Shown piece by piece: positions 33,797 through 46,400 of a DNA stretch of 64,000 nt. Made by a program: the position numbers and the translations under genes. The stretch is taken from assembly GCA_000320545.1 (NCBI GenBank), contig ADNK01000427.1, positions 1-64,000 of the forward strand. The letters are read 5' to 3'. Below the pieces are notes generated by a model. That model was given only the letters and a program-made list of their open reading frames with translations. It made no database searches and was not told where the DNA came from. Positions within the stretch are counted from its first letter, which is position 1. Each line of letters begins with the position of its first letter. Source of the stretch: Bigelowiella natans CCMP2755 (taxonomy: Eukaryota > Cercozoa > Chlorarachniophyceae).

Positions 33797-35779
33797 CTAG
33801 CAAAATAGTTTAATTGTTTTGTCCGCCCCACTGCTGAATACCCAAGGCTGTGTGGGGTGGAAGGCGCAATCTAGCACACCCAACCCTTGAACGGGTTTGT
33901 GGGCACTGATTACCTTCACGGGAACAATCATTGGATTTGTCAGAAGATCTTCGAACACTTTCCCATGGAATAATAGAACTTTACCATCGTCAGATGCAGA
34001 AGCAAATAGAGGGTATCTCTGGTGAAAACCAACTTGTCGCACTGCTTTTTCGTGGTACTTCATGCTCTTGTACGGTCGGTCTGATAGGTCCAGGTCATAC
34101 CAACACACGCGGCAATCATAGCTGCCAACTATGAGATGATCACCAGAAGGATGAATGCTCAGACTCGATATCCATTTAGCTGGGCATTGAAGTTTCTTAA
34201 TCATAGCTTGCTTTGTTAGGTTATAAATACGGATGTGCCGTTTTGTGGCAACGAAGAACAGTGGCTTGTCTGGGTGGAACGCAACCTTCTGGACGTAACC
34301 TTTACTCTTTGAAAAGGGGATATGTGTTTTACCTTTCGATACTCTGTGTATCTGCACAGAGATAGATGTGGAATCAGTGGATGCAGCTGCTAGGTAGTCT
34401 CCCTTTACGTGCCATACAAGAGATTTCATTCTCTTTTTCACGTCGATTACCATTCGATATCCTGTTCCTGATTTTTCCTCTTCTCGACGCCATTTTATCT
34501 TTACCTGCTCTTGATCCCCGCAGTCAGTTGAGAAGAGATTTGCCACTGCTGCATGCTGTTCAGCACTTGCAGTTGTCGTGTGTACCAAAGTTATTTTCTC
34601 ATATGTGGCAATAGCGAGTATTGGCGTTTCTGGATTTGGATTCCATGCAACTACGTCGATTACTTCATCGAATTCATACTTATGCTTGCATCTTCCGGTC
34701 AGTACTTCCCATATGTACACACTCTTGTCATCCGAACCCGATGCTAGCCATTGGCCATCAGGGCTAATGGAAATAGTTCTGACCTTTTCTTGATGCCCCT
34801 CGTATGTCACCAAACATTCTGTTGGGAATGGCTTAAGCGTGTCAGGACTTGGCAACTTTGGAACAAGACTCTCAGGGTCAATATTCAGCCTCTTTTTCCT
34901 AGCTCTTGGGCATAGGTAAAGATCCAAACATCGTTCGAAACGCTCCTTGACAAAATTATCATATCCAGAAACTTCGCGTAAAGAGTCGAATTTCATGGGA
35001 ATGAAATCATAAGGCCGGTCCTCGGGGGCATCTAATGCCCACTTCGCCTTCTCTTCTTCCGTAGGTAGATACTCCGGTGGCGGATTGTAAGACTCAGCGT
35101 GTCCAGGTAACTTCATTTTTGGAGCCGGGATATGATGTTGGGGTAGCGATTTGCTTGAGTCTGTATCCCAGATGAGGTAAGGCTTCGGCTTGGTGTCTTC
35201 AGGCTCTGCTTTGCGAATCCAACCATTCCGGATAGCCCGAACAATTCGAGCGACCATTTTCTCCTCGTGCTTTGAAGGAATGAAACTTCGTTTCGGTGCA
35301 GTTGCGTTGTGGAGCGACTCTATGATTGGTTGAGAGGTGGGGGTATAATCCTTGTAAGGATCGAAGCCACGATCGGGAAACTTTCCCTGCCTTATTCGAT
35401 GAACTATATCCATTTCTTCCTTCGATAGGACAATTTTCTCATCATTTAACTTGTCATATATTGTGCGCCAACGATCTTTATCGTCAGTGCGTGAAAGAAA
35501 TTCATCAAGAGCGTCTCCTCTATCCTTTCGGAGAATCTTCTCGCCAGTGACAGAGTAGCCTATATGATCTTCTTCATCGTACCACTCCAAAGGCACATTA
35601 CCTATTCTATTTTTCTCCCCAACTTCATCCTCCGAATCTGAGAGCTCAGCTAAGTTGCCTTGGTCATCCTCTTCCTCACCTTCGCTGCTGTCGATTTCGT
35701 ATTCGTCTTCATCGGAATCATCGAGCTTCGACGGGTCGCTGAGGGAGTCTGAAGCTTCACCCGTGCGCGAGGTATCCAT
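33797..35779 (-). CDS. BOP1: ribosome biogenesis protein BOP1/Erb1
   Basis: Single-exon gene of 660 residues. A very acidic N-terminus (DDSDEDEYEIDSSEGEEEDD) precedes the BOP1NT domain (about residues 60-320) with family signatures such as LEWYDEEDHIGYSVTGEKI, GFDPYKDYTP, FIPSKHEEKMV and YLPTEEEKAKW. From about 325 a WD40 propeller follows (YEGHQEKVRTISISPDGQWL, ASGSDDKSVYIWEVLTGRC, then blades ending FSSGADKTIKLFC). BOP1 joins PES1 and WDR12 (PeBoW complex) in nucleolar maturation of 27S/32S pre-rRNA to 25S/28S. Length and order match the family. Head-to-head with DNALI1. Confidence 0.95.
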   Translation of the reverse strand: MDTSRTGEASDSLSDPSKLDDSDEDEYEIDSSEGEEEDDQGNLAELSDSEDEVGEKNRIGNVPLEWYDEEDHIGYSVTGEKILRKDRGDALDEFLSRTDDKDRWRTIYDKLNDEKIVLSKEEMDIVHRIRQGKFPDRGFDPYKDYTPTSQPIIESLHNATAPKRSFIPSKHEEKMVARIVRAIRNGWIRKAEPEDTKPKPYLIWDTDSSKSLPQHHIPAPKMKLPGHAESYNPPPEYLPTEEEKAKWALDAPEDRPYDFIPMKFDSLREVSGYDNFVKERFERCLDLYLCPRARKKRLNIDPESLVPKLPSPDTLKPFPTECLVTYEGHQEKVRTISISPDGQWLASGSDDKSVYIWEVLTGRCKHKYEFDEVIDVVAWNPNPETPILAIATYEKITLVHTTTASAEQHAAVANLFSTDCGDQEQVKIKWRREEEKSGTGYRMVIDVKKRMKSLVWHVKGDYLAAASTDSTSISVQIHRVSKGKTHIPFSKSKGYVQKVAFHPDKPLFFVATKRHIRIYNLTKQAMIKKLQCPAKWISSLSIHPSGDHLIVGSYDCRVCWYDLDLSDRPYKSMKYHEKAVRQVGFHQRYPLFASASDDGKVLLFHGKVFEDLLTNPMIVPVKVISAHKPVQGLGVLDCAFHPTQPWVFSSGADKTIKLFC

Positions 35780-36091
35780 GATACCTTCAATATTTCAAAT
35801 GTGAGTATATATGGAGAAGCTTCGCAAACGAAAAGAAATCATATGAGAGGAAGATGTGCTAAACATGGAACAAAATAAGCACTTTCGACGAGGCAGGTGG
35901 GGGAGGCGAGCCGGCGAGCCGCCAATGATGTCGGATATGATACGGGGAATTTCTCAAATTTTCCGTTGTCGCATGTGAATAATGCAGGCCATTTTTTATG
36001 TTGTATTTCTCAACTCAAGGCAAACCCGTTTCACAAACCTTGGAACTCATTTCCCCCCTCCCTGTCCACACCAATCTCCATTGAACTTGAC
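35780..36091. promoter_or_regulatory. short divergent intergenic region BOP1/DNALI1
   Basis: 312 bp between the two start codons. An in-frame extension of the DNALI1 frame back to 35897 begins at a non-ATG codon and is not conserved-looking, so it is treated as 5' UTR or promoter. Confidence 0.4.
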
Positions 36092-37412
36092 ATGGACGCC
36101 AAGGCAAATTCTAAAGGAACGAGTCCGATATCAATGGTGAATGACATCAAGCAGCAGCTGGTGCAGAGACTGGAACCGGTAAAACGTGTAACATGCGATA
36201 CATTATGTTGCTGGTCATTGTTGAACCTGACAAACAATTGTTACTTCCAGGAACCATTCCAAGATGTTGCTGGGAAGTTAAAAACCAAGGGCTCGGTAAT
36301 GGAACATGCAAAGTGTTTGTGGGCAATGCGTGAATAGTCGGGAGAAAATAGCTTACGAATGAAATCTTTGGCACTTATATTAAAAAAATAATAACCGTAA
36401 TGTATCATGTACGAGCTAATGTATTTCCAAAAATATTAGGGCGCCAAAACCTCTATCGAAGACATTCTAAATGCAGTCTTGCCACCAAGGTAAAGATTAG
36501 AAACTTTTCGAGTTTATCATAAAAATTGCGCCTGAATTATTACATTTACATTAAAGGGTGTATCTGGATGGAAAGGGCAACAAAATGATGATGAGGGCAT
36601 CACCAACAAAGTCATCCAGAGATGACGTCATCAAACTGCAAATTAGATTGGACACGCTTCTCCAAGAACGGCAAGCAAGGGAGACCGGAATCTGTCCCGT
36701 GCGAGAGGAGCTGTACGCACAGTGTTTCGGTATTAGCCTGCACGTAAAAATTAATTCGTACGAGATATATTTCTTGATATTTTAATTAAGAATAGTTTGT
36801 AATTTAAGGTCGTTTAGCATAGTCATAATAAAGAAGAGATTTTAAATTATCTTCTGATTGTGAGCTACTTATACTGTTCCGATATTTGACAAAACAAATA
36901 ATAACCTCTTGTACGTGTGGATAACGATACCGCAGAATAACCATATCAATACGATATTTTGTCATTGTATGGATTTCATTTTCAGAGGAACTCATTAGGC
37001 AAGTGACCGTCGAGTGTCCTGAACGTGGGCTTTTGCTTCTACGTATCAAAGACGAAATCACTATGACGTTAGATGCCTACCAAACCCTCTACTCTGGTAG
37101 CATTACTTTTGGAATGAGGAAAGCTTTGCAAGTAGAGAAGGGTGGATCTGTCTTGGGGAAAAAAATCAATGATCTTGAGGAACGTCGTAAGAAATTACTT
37201 ACAAGGTTACAACAAGAGACCAGCAAGACTGAGCTGCTTGAGAAGCGCATTGCTGAGAAAAAGACAGCTGAAGAGAAGAGAATGCAATCTGAGAAGGAAT
37301 TTTTGAGTTTTCAGGTCTGAGAATTTGATTCGCATAATTTGAACCACCTTGACAGTTTGTTTTTATTTAAAAGGCTAAGCATCTGGAGACGTTCTTGAAG
37401 ACTTTGAAATGA
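36092..37412 (+). CDS. DNALI1: axonemal inner-arm dynein light chain, DNALI1/p28 type, 6 exons
   Basis: Exons 36092-36178, 36251-36295, 36440-36489, 36557-36729, 36986-37314 and 37374-37412 give 240 residues, close to the 250-260 of the family. Typical p28 sequences are seen in order: EDILNAVLPPRVYLDG, then RDDVIKLQIRLDTLLQERQA with ETGICPVREELYAQCFEELI, then RQVTVECPERGLLLLRIKDE and a coiled-coil C-terminus rich in Glu and Lys (LGKKINDLEERRKKLL). The protein binds inner-arm dynein heavy chains with actin and centrin in motile cilia. The start ATG at 36092 is the first that gives a family-like N-terminus. Confidence 0.95.
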
Positions 37413-38700
37413 ATCATGTCTTAACGATCGATCGCGATGATGGGAATTACGCATCCTACATCTTATTATTACATGACTATCACAGTCAACGATGCATTCA
37501 TTTTGGCTGTGATGTAGTGGCTAGTTTGATGTAACAAAATTTTGTTAAGCCCAGTCAACTATCTAATTGATTTTACAATTTACTTGTGCAATGAGCGTCG
37601 ATCTCGCAAGTACCATAAACTCACATCATCATTATATGCTCATTGCACACGATTGACGACCATGTTGCGCAGCTCATCGCATCAATGCCCCACATGATCA
37701 CTTAGGAGCCTTTAAGGCTTTAAGCGTGTACGTGTATGTAACACATATGTATCCATGTTGTTCATGTGCATGAAATATATAGTAGGCGCAGACACACATG
37801 TACTTTTCATGTCCGCACGTGTATACCAAGCGCATTCACACACATGTGTTCTAGCAAACATATATGTAATGATACAATTTAAGCGCTGTAGCCGCTACAT
37901 TGCACAGCTACATTAGGATGACCATTGAAAAAATTTAAATCTTTCATTACATCCGTCTCATATATAATGGGTCGCAACATTGTATGTCTGCAATGTGCAC
38001 GCAATGGCACGCACTGGTGTATAGCAACACATCATGTGCACTTTGTTGCAACACACGCTAAGAGCCTTTATATATGGGAGGCTACAAGATCGAGATGTGG
38101 GTTTCATCATATGGCACAGCACAGTGGATATGTGTGTAGGCGTCAGTATCATTCGTAATGTGCGCTATATGATGAGCAGGTGCACCTAACCGCTCAGTTT
38201 TGCTAGAGACGCATCATATATAGCATTGTGCTTGCTTCTTCGCTGCCCTAGCAGCTCATTGTAGTCACACTCGAATTCTTCGAGTCGAAATGTAATTAAT
38301 TGCATGATTGATCACGACCCAAAAGGCCATGTTATCCGCAGCACTAATCAAAAAATTAGCTTATATATTAGGCGAAATTAAGTTTCATGCTAGCTAGCAT
38401 GTTTTTAAGCGTGAAGCGGCTCGTCAAACTCAACACATGTAGGCTTATATGTCTGCGGATACATGCGAGTTTAGTTTGAGCAACACATTTTAGCATAAGA
38501 TGTGAGCAAATTGCATGATATCATTTCAATATAGCACGTCACATCGTACGTAGCCTGTGCGGAATGCTATATGACAACGAACTTTATGAGACAACATACA
38601 CATATGTTCGAAGCAAGGCATTTGCCGTAATATCAATCTAGACTCAGCATTGTTAGATCTGCGGATGTCGATTAAAGCAACTATTCCATTTGCTCAAGAG
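37413..38700. other. convergent spacer with dispersed repeat
   Basis: No coding signal in about 1.3 kb. It contains the 37883-37968 member of the dispersed ~85-bp element and abundant CATG, GTAC, CTAG and TGCA words. Confidence 0.6.
37883..37968 (+). repeat. dispersed ~85-bp element, copy 2
   Basis: Nearly identical to 14964-15048, differing at a handful of positions (for example CTACATTG for CTGCATTG and ATTAGGATG for ATCAGGATG). Same orientation as copy 1. Confidence 0.85.
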
Positions 38701-39305
38701 CTAGCGAAATATATTTATACCAACATCGTTCATTAGCATTACAAATCCTACTATATCAACTTTGCCATCACTGTCGCTGTGAACATTGTGGAGGATATAT
38801 TGTAGTTCTTTAACAGTCATCTCTTCCCTCAGATCACGAAATGAAGACGCCAAATCTTCCGCGTCTATGAAACCGTCCTGATCGTTATCGAAAAGTCGGA
38901 ACAGTTCCTCGATAGCACCTACGTCATCCTCGGCTTGAGCCAATCTTCTCTTGCATATCTCTTTAGCTTCTTCATCATTTTTTGCACTAAAAATTGGCAA
39001 CTCCAATTTCTTTGGGAAAGCACGAATCCTTTTTCGATCATTCTCCTGAACCTCAGCATATCTGAATCTTATTTCACCTTTCCGTGATGATGCCGATTCT
39101 TTCGGCCTTTTATCACTTATCTGTGACATCAACAGCAAGTTACTTGAGAATTGACAAGGCAACGAATTATAAATAAGCGACAGCTGACCAAAAACTGCAC
39201 CTGCAAAAATGCTGGCTCATGAAACTTGACGTGATAGATCCCGACCTCTGGCGTCGAGAGCAAAATTCGTTGTGATGAGCCTAACTTCGTTCTGAAGTGA
39301 TTCAT
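38701..39305 (-). CDS. EF-hand calcium-binding protein
   Basis: Two exons (39201-39305 and 38701-39120) join in phase to 174 residues. The C-terminal half carries an EF-hand pair. The first loop, DNDQDGFIDAED at about 113-124, has the D-x-D-x-DG pattern, with Asp instead of Glu at position 12. The second loop, HSDSDGKVDIVG at about 149-160, has lost the first Asp and the position-12 acidic residue, so it is probably not a strong calcium site. The N-terminal half is basic and charged (GEIRFRYAEVQENDRKR) and unrelated to calmodulin or centrin N-lobes. No specific family assigned; a calmodulin-like regulatory role is likely. Head-to-head with the unknown gene, 308 bp apart. Confidence 0.75.
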
Positions 39306-39613
39306 GGTGACTACTGATGGAATATGAGATTCTTGATCGAAATAATCGATCAATCAATCCATCACATTGCTAGGGCATTTTTACCTGTAATCTTTCTTTT
39401 TGGGTTGTCTCTCAAGGGAAAGGGGGAAGCTCAGATGAGATGGGGCCTATTTTTGTAGTTTTTTGTTGTTGGAGTACTGTCTGCTTTTTTGTTAGATCTC
39501 CTTCAAGGCTTTTCTTTGGTTAAACAAGAATTCTCAAGTAGTCGCAGGGAATAAATGGGATGCATTTCATCCTTCCATCAACATACCGACGGATTTGAAG
39601 AACCCAACCCGAG
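39306..39613. promoter_or_regulatory. divergent intergenic region
   Basis: 308 bp between start codons of the EF-hand (-) and unknown (+) genes. No distinctive element seen. Confidence 0.35.
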
Positions 39614-42600
39614 ATGATGGAAGGGGACGGTTCGTGTACGGAGTCACAAATAAGCAGCCACAGCAGTAGCAATAGTAGTAGCAACAGCAGCCAGAAGCGT
39701 TCATTCATAGCAGAGGTAATTTAGCTTGCAATCCTTTTTTCATCGGAACTGAGGGAATGGTACCGACTAATTACTAATCTCCACAACTGATACATTTGAA
39801 CAATCGTAGAGACTTCGTCGCATAAAACTTACGCAAAGAATACAATCCTCAGCCCGGGAGAAAGCTACGAGGGTTTTATTTACCAAATATTATCTACTGT
39901 TATGGCTCCTCATCAAAAAGATTGATTGTATTCAGATGGTATCGAGCGTGGTATTAGATAGTCTGGGAAGCAGCAGCAGCAGCCCTGTCGTAGTGGTTGA
40001 ACATGGATCCAGAACAATAGGGACGGATATCAGCTCAAGGTGATAGCACTGTTGTTGTTGTTGTTGTTGTTGTTATTATTATTATTATTATTATTATTGT
40101 TATTATGCGACGGTTGTTCAATCACAAGCCTAGCCATTTTTTCAACGATGGACTTATGTTAAAATTGTTCAATACGAGTCAGTGATCTGGATCTGCTGAT
40201 ATGCCCCCCCCCTGGTTTAACATGTAATATTTTTTGTACAATCAGCAAGAAACGGTGAATAAAATACATATAGAGAATATGTTAGGTTTCATGAAGAATA
40301 GGCATATCCTGCAGGATTGGGCTGATGCAAAGAAGATACTTTCGGTGTACGAGAAGTACCGTACATAATTTGAAAAGAGAGGTCAAGACAATAATAATAG
40401 ATATTGTTGTTTACAATGGTAGGAGCAACGAAGATATTGCACCTTCCGTTCGGTGTACAATATGCCAGGTGCGTAATTTTGTCATTTCTGGTAGAAAATA
40501 TCACTGTGAATTCTAGCTGTGCTAACATAGCACTAATAATCCAAACTTCTTGAGAATACCACTATTTGGAACATTTTGGTTCATTAAGGTTTCGGTGTCA
40601 AGAAATCGGATCTTACAGCGCGCTGATGTACCCGTGTGTGCTAATTGTTGGGAGCTAGGAGATGAAGTCGTGATGATCATCCAAGAGTACTCTCGTTCCA
40701 TATTCTTCTTCTCTGAAATGGAGACAGTGCTAAAATGATTCACTGATTTAGGTACAGCGTGTCGCTGTCAATGAGAAGATGGGCAGCCCTTGCATTTAAC
40801 AAACCGTTACGCTTAGTAGAAGCTGGCCTCCAGATGCACCCACAAGTCTTGAAACATTTCACAGAAACCAAACATAGATACATATAGGGTTGAATATTCT
40901 TATTCTTCTTGAATAATGTGCAATCAACAGGTGTCCTGTGTAGAGTATATAGAGTTCACAAGGGTACCGATCGTTCGGTGCAAAATTCAAATCGGTTATC
41001 ATGTCACAGCTACAGATATACTGCCACTTCATTGTGTATTTACCATGCTCATCTTGCATTCCTTATATTAGATCTTCGGGGAGGTTATGAGCCCTTCAAC
41101 AATCAAGCAACATCAATTTTGGGTCAAACGCTTAACGTAGATATTGGGTATTGCGTCTTTAGAGGAGTAGTAGTAGTAGTAGTAGTAGTAGTGGCCGTGC
41201 ACTGATAAGGTGTTTGCAGAATATCTTCCAATGCTGAAGCGGCAAATTTTCAGAAGCAGAAGGTCATCGGGAAAAAAAATGGAAGAATCTTTTTTTTAAA
41301 CATTCATACGAATGATAAGCTACGTTATGTTTCAAAACTTTTTCATATTTTCCTTTTTGTCAATATATATTATTGTTGAGTAGTTTTTGGTTCTAGATCT
41401 TTCGATTGATGAGCCCAGAAGAGAAGGCTTTTGCGTATGATTTAGTGCTTTTGGTAAATTTGGGTGTTCACCAGCTAATAATGAGCGGCTATACATGGTA
41501 CTCTGAAAGGATTTATGAATGTTTTCAGTTAAAGGACATACTAAATTCAGAGAATCTAAGCGATACCTATCGAGGAGGCATGGGGGGCTATACAACTACA
41601 GCGTTGGTTTTTGCATACTTGAGAAATACACAAATTTTGGTTCGCAACAAGCCTTGCCAATTCACGTTGTCCCACCATTCCGTTGGGATATGTAATGACG
41701 GAGAGGAGAAGGATGACAGAACAAAGAATCACCAGCAAACATCGTTCTCATCATCGCGAGAGACTTATCACAATGGTGTAGTTGTTGGATATCTGGGTAG
41801 AAATCCATCCTGAGTGTGAAGATAGAAACAGTGCATGGCTCGATGATGTATTGTAATATTAAATTACATAGGAGGAAAACAGTATCTGGTGAAGCATTAC
41901 TCAGAGAAAAGGATCAAGGTGCATAGTGTTGCGGAGTCCCAGATACATCGAATTACTACTCCAACATATAGTGACCACAATATTGAGAAACTCTTTGAAG
42001 GTCAGATTAATATCGATGTCAAGATAATGTCACCAATGCAACACTCACCGCCTTTTTTGCTCCTACACATCTAGGTTTATGCCGATTTATCTCTAAAGAA
42101 TATCTTGAGTACAAGTATCACGATTATGATGATGACAAAGAAGAAATGTCATCGTTCTCTACCGTCAAACGTTATAATATTTCTAACAATATCTACATTG
42201 TTGGATGTGGTGTTGAGGTTTTGCATGGACACACAGACTGCTGCATGACGTCCGATTGGATGCTTCACATACCGTTGTACATTGAGCAAGGTCAGTTATA
42301 AATTTGGACGTCTTTAAAGAGATTGTGCTTAGGTTCAATAACAGACGAAAAACTAAAAAACCTGAATTCAAGGTTTTCTGCACTTACCTGACCCCGAGCA
42401 GTTGGAAATAGACTTGGGAGAAAAGGCAATACTGAAAATATTCTTATTGGAATTTTGATTTGGTTTCTCTAAATCTTATAACCCGTATGGATGCTCTTCT
42501 TTGAACGCACAGGTGTTCATGTTCCATAGAATCCAGGAGGTTTTGAAAGAAAAGGCTCGTGTTATTGAATCGCGCAAGGAGCCCAACAACACTCACAAAC

Positions 42601-42635
42601 ACGATCGCTATCGTGTCGAAGACATAAAATATTAG
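39614..42635 (+). CDS. multi-exon gene of unknown function (middle exons unresolved)
   Basis: Both ends can be read with matching phases. 5' exons 39614-39715, 39810-40039 and 40315-40468 encode a Ser/Asn-rich start (MMEGDGSCTESQ), a basic-hydrophobic segment (RVLFTKYYLLLWLLIKK) and a stretch ending VRCTICQ, probably followed by an exon from 40589 with CANCWELGDE. 3' exons end at 41796 and continue 41872-42000, 42075-42290, 42373-42425 and 42513-42635, encoding YHNGVVVGYLGGKQYLVKHY (reminiscent of a Tudor/KOW-like strand pair), then IEKLFEGLCRFISKEYLEY, a Cys-containing NIYIVGCGVEVL segment, LPDPEQLEIDLGEK and a basic tail. The intron at 42426-42512 appears to use a GC donor. Exons between about 40740 and 41400 are ambiguous. 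No family recognised; the two CxxC pairs suggest a zinc site. Confidence 0.55.
40053..40105. repeat. (TTG)n/(TTA)n intronic microsatellite
   Basis: TTG units followed by TTA/ATT units within the intron 40040-40314 of the unknown gene. Confidence 0.85.
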
Positions 42636-43450
42636 CTGTACAGGAGTAAAGTTTTACAGATGTTAATTAATAGTAGGGAATCTGGTACACACCATACACC
42701 ATGACATCATCTGCACGCACTCTGCTTGTGCACAACTCGAGCTTGCAGAGTAGCTAATAGAGAATGTATGTATCATGTATATGACGTACCGGTGGCATTC
42801 TAGCATTATACATAGTGTTATGTACGTATCGCAACATGTAATGGCCTCAAGTTCTAGAGTTGTCCAGAATCATGCTCATGTGCAATCATAACACTTGATC
42901 ATTTTGTCATGCAATGACTGTTCTACGGTGGATGATTGATTGCATCATCTAGGGATGCACACTGTGGCCTTGAATTCACGCATGAATGCGGGCGGTCTAT
43001 AGCGGTGCTATTCTATTATTGCTCATCCCTGCTGCCTGCCCATTCATGGTCTAGTCTAGTAGTGATTGTTGTCTCATTGGATGCAACACATGAAAGGCTA
43101 GAAGGGTGTCTCAAAAATGGGACAACTTACAACATGTTGAGCGCCTTGACCGACATGCAGCCACGCGCAGCATGCTCAAACGAAGCTAGAAAATCTTTGG
43201 CAAAAGGCCCATGAAAACTTTCATGTGCATCTCGTTGTATTGTTCACACAGCATGCATCGCACTGAATGCTGCGTGCCTATGAGCTTTCAGAGACAAAAG
43301 TTACACAACGAAGGCACAGCATGTGCTGGGGTCCTCTATGTACTGAATGAACATCTAGATAGACAAGTCGTATCGCACAAATCTTAAATCAAATTTATCA
43401 TTACATCATTCGGAACACAAAAGTAAAAATAGTCCATGTGTGCTAATTGA
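42636..43450. other. convergent spacer
   Basis: No gene seen between the unknown gene and the CEP162-like gene. Palindrome-rich texture as in other tail-to-tail spacers. Confidence 0.6.
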
Positions 43451-46400
43451 TCACAAAAAATCTGAAGGGCTAATATTTAGAGACTTTGCTATAGCGAAAG
43501 TTGCTTCGTCATCCTCATTCAATTCTTTGAGCTCCATGTTCACACCGTCAATCAAGGAATCCAATTGGTTTTTTCCTTCCTCCAGTTTGTAGTTTTGAGA
43601 CGTCCTATTTCCAGATATCTTTGAGTTACATCGCTGCATTCTGTATAAAGCTTTCAAAATTTCGTCCAATTCTCGGCGAAATCTTCGAATTTCATTGTCT
43701 TTCTGGTTAAGTTGTTTCTTGTGCGCGTTTTGCATAAGTTTGACATCTTCCTTTGCTTGGAGCTCCAACTCCTCTATCTCAGATTGCATTTCTCTCTCTC
43801 TCGCATACTGGAGGTTTTCGATGTCTTTTATTCGCACTTTCAGACGTTCAATCTGAGCTTGATATGGTGTCTTTCTAAGCTGATTCATTTCATGTTCCAA
43901 ATCCGTCAACTTCTTCTCTTGGTCTCTTTTCTCCTTCGAAGTCATTTCTAGCTGTGCCTTCACCAACCTCAACTCCTCGTTGAGTCCCCTCGCTGCTGCT
44001 ATAGAGCTGGTCTTTGTGTCCTCCAAATGATCTTTTAGTAACCGGATTCGCGTTTCACAAGACTCAGTCACGCTCTTAAGCTGCACCTTGTACACATTCT
44101 CAATGCGCGACATTCTATTCTCGAATTTTTCTCTCTCCTCAGCATTGTATACAGCCGCAGACACAGCCGCAGGCACAGCCACAGGTTGAAGCCCATTTCC
44201 CTTTCTACCTTCCTCTCGAGCTGCTTTCAGATCTAACTTCAGCTCTTCAATAATCTGGTGTTGCTGCTCAATTTTTTGATTAAGCTTGTTCATAGCATCA
44301 TCCCCTCTTGATTTACCGAAATCTAGATTCTCTGCAGGTTTCTGTTTTCCATTTTCTTCCATTTTCTTCTTATAATAGGATCGCATTTCAGATAGTTGCT
44401 TCTCCAATTGCTTTATCCGTGAATCCTTCCTCCTTGTACCTATTATTTTCTCGGAGCTATTTGTTTTTTTCTTCTGTTGTAGTTCTTTGATCTTGTCTTC
44501 GTAAAGCATTTTCGTTTGATCGTGCATTTGTTTCAAGCTTCTCACTTTGATTTCCATTTGATGTTCCTTTTCCCGAAGGCCAACTTTGAGGCTCTTTATT
44601 TCTTCCTTCAGCGTTATCACCATTTTCTCCTCTTCAACCGAGGGTTGTGCAGCGTGAATCATCGCCATCATGCTATCAGGTCGCTTTTTCTTTATCATTG
44701 CCTGCAGATCTTCTACAAGAGATTCTAACTCTTTAATACGCTTTTGTTGCTTTAGATTCCCTCGTTTCTTTTCTGTTCTAGGTTTTTGATGGAGCAATTC
44801 AATCTTCTCTTCTAGTTTGATTATCTTTTCTTTATCATTCTTCCGAATTTCTACCAGCTCATCAATGACACTTTGATTCTCGATGTACCATTTCAGCTTT
44901 GTTTGGAGCTTTCTGATTTCTTCTTCTTTTAGTTCGGTCACCACATTCAGCTTATTTTCAAGGCTACGGATATACTCATTTTCCTTTTGTACGTCTCTAG
45001 AATTGATCCCAGTCTGTGTCTCGAGATCTAGCTTCTCTTTCCTAAGTTTATCGATCTCATATTTCATTTCCATCACACGCTTCTCATGGGTTTTCCTTTC
45101 CCTGTTCAGTGTCTCCTTCGCCTCCTTCGCTATAGCATTTGTCGCCTCGCCTTCACAACGAAGACCTGCACCTTTGTAACTGAGAACCTGCTGCTCGAGC
45201 GTTTCGTTCTTCATACGTAGGGCTCCTAATTTTTGCTCAAAATTATCTTCTGTGTCTTTCGTTGCCTTGCCGTGCATTTTGATGACATCGTGGAGTCTTT
45301 GATTTTCTTTGTTCAAGCTTTGAATGAGATTCTCCATTCGTTCGATCTAGAGTTACAAATTACTTATAATATGACAGCATACTGAGAATATGCAATCTTA
45401 CCTCATCTATAAGCTTCCTTGTATCCATCTTTGTCCTTGCCGCACGTTTCTCATCCTTCGTTAAATAGATATTGGCGGCCTTTTCATCCATTAGCTTTTG
45501 CATTTCGTTATCAAGATTTCTATACATCTTTGCCTTCTGTTCAAGCTGTTCCTTGAACTCTTGCTTTTCACACCTCAAGGTCTTATTCTGTTCAGACAAG
45601 AGTTTGACCTTGTCTTCAAGGCCACTAATTTTTCGATCTCTATCTGACACTTTTGCTTTCCATTCTTCCATGGTCTTCCTGAGAGAAACCAGTTCATTGC
45701 TGGATAATTTGGAAGATTTTCTTAGGAGCTCCAGTTCTTTTTCAGATTCTTTCACCGAAATTCGCAAATGCTCCAGCTCGTTATTGTTTTGAATAATGGT
45801 ATTTTCTTGCTTAATCGTGGATCGTGGGAACAGAGAACTATGCCCCAGGTCATTTTTTGATTCCCCTTTGCTTTCTCGAGAAACATTTTTCTGTCCAGGA
45901 TGATCTACCCTAGCAGAGTTTTCGGCCAGGATATGTAGGTTTGAATTTCCAGATTTTAAAGTCGGCAAGGCTTCTTTGAGCGAAGAAAATGAAAGAGAGA
46001 CGTCGGGTGACACACTAAATTTTGGAAGCTTGAGACTGTCATCAGGGTCATGACGTGTGCTACCTCTTTTGCTAGTACTAGCTTTGATGCTCCTTGAAAT
46101 ACCTGTCAACTCTGGCAACATTGGTTGACGCTCAAGAAATATTGTTTTGTCAGAACCAACATTACCTGAAATATGAAAAATAAATAAATTGGAACACGAC
46201 AATGAATTCAATATCTAACCATTGTGATTTGGAGCCCCTTTTTTGTTGCTCTGCGCACTCATCCTTAAACTTGAAAACTAAGTTGTTATACGAAAAATGA
46301 ATAACTATGACTTCAATACTTGTTTGCTCAACACCTGATTCTGACGTGGAGATTCAGATTTATGTGAATGCCGAATTTCAGAACCCTGTGTGCCATCAGA

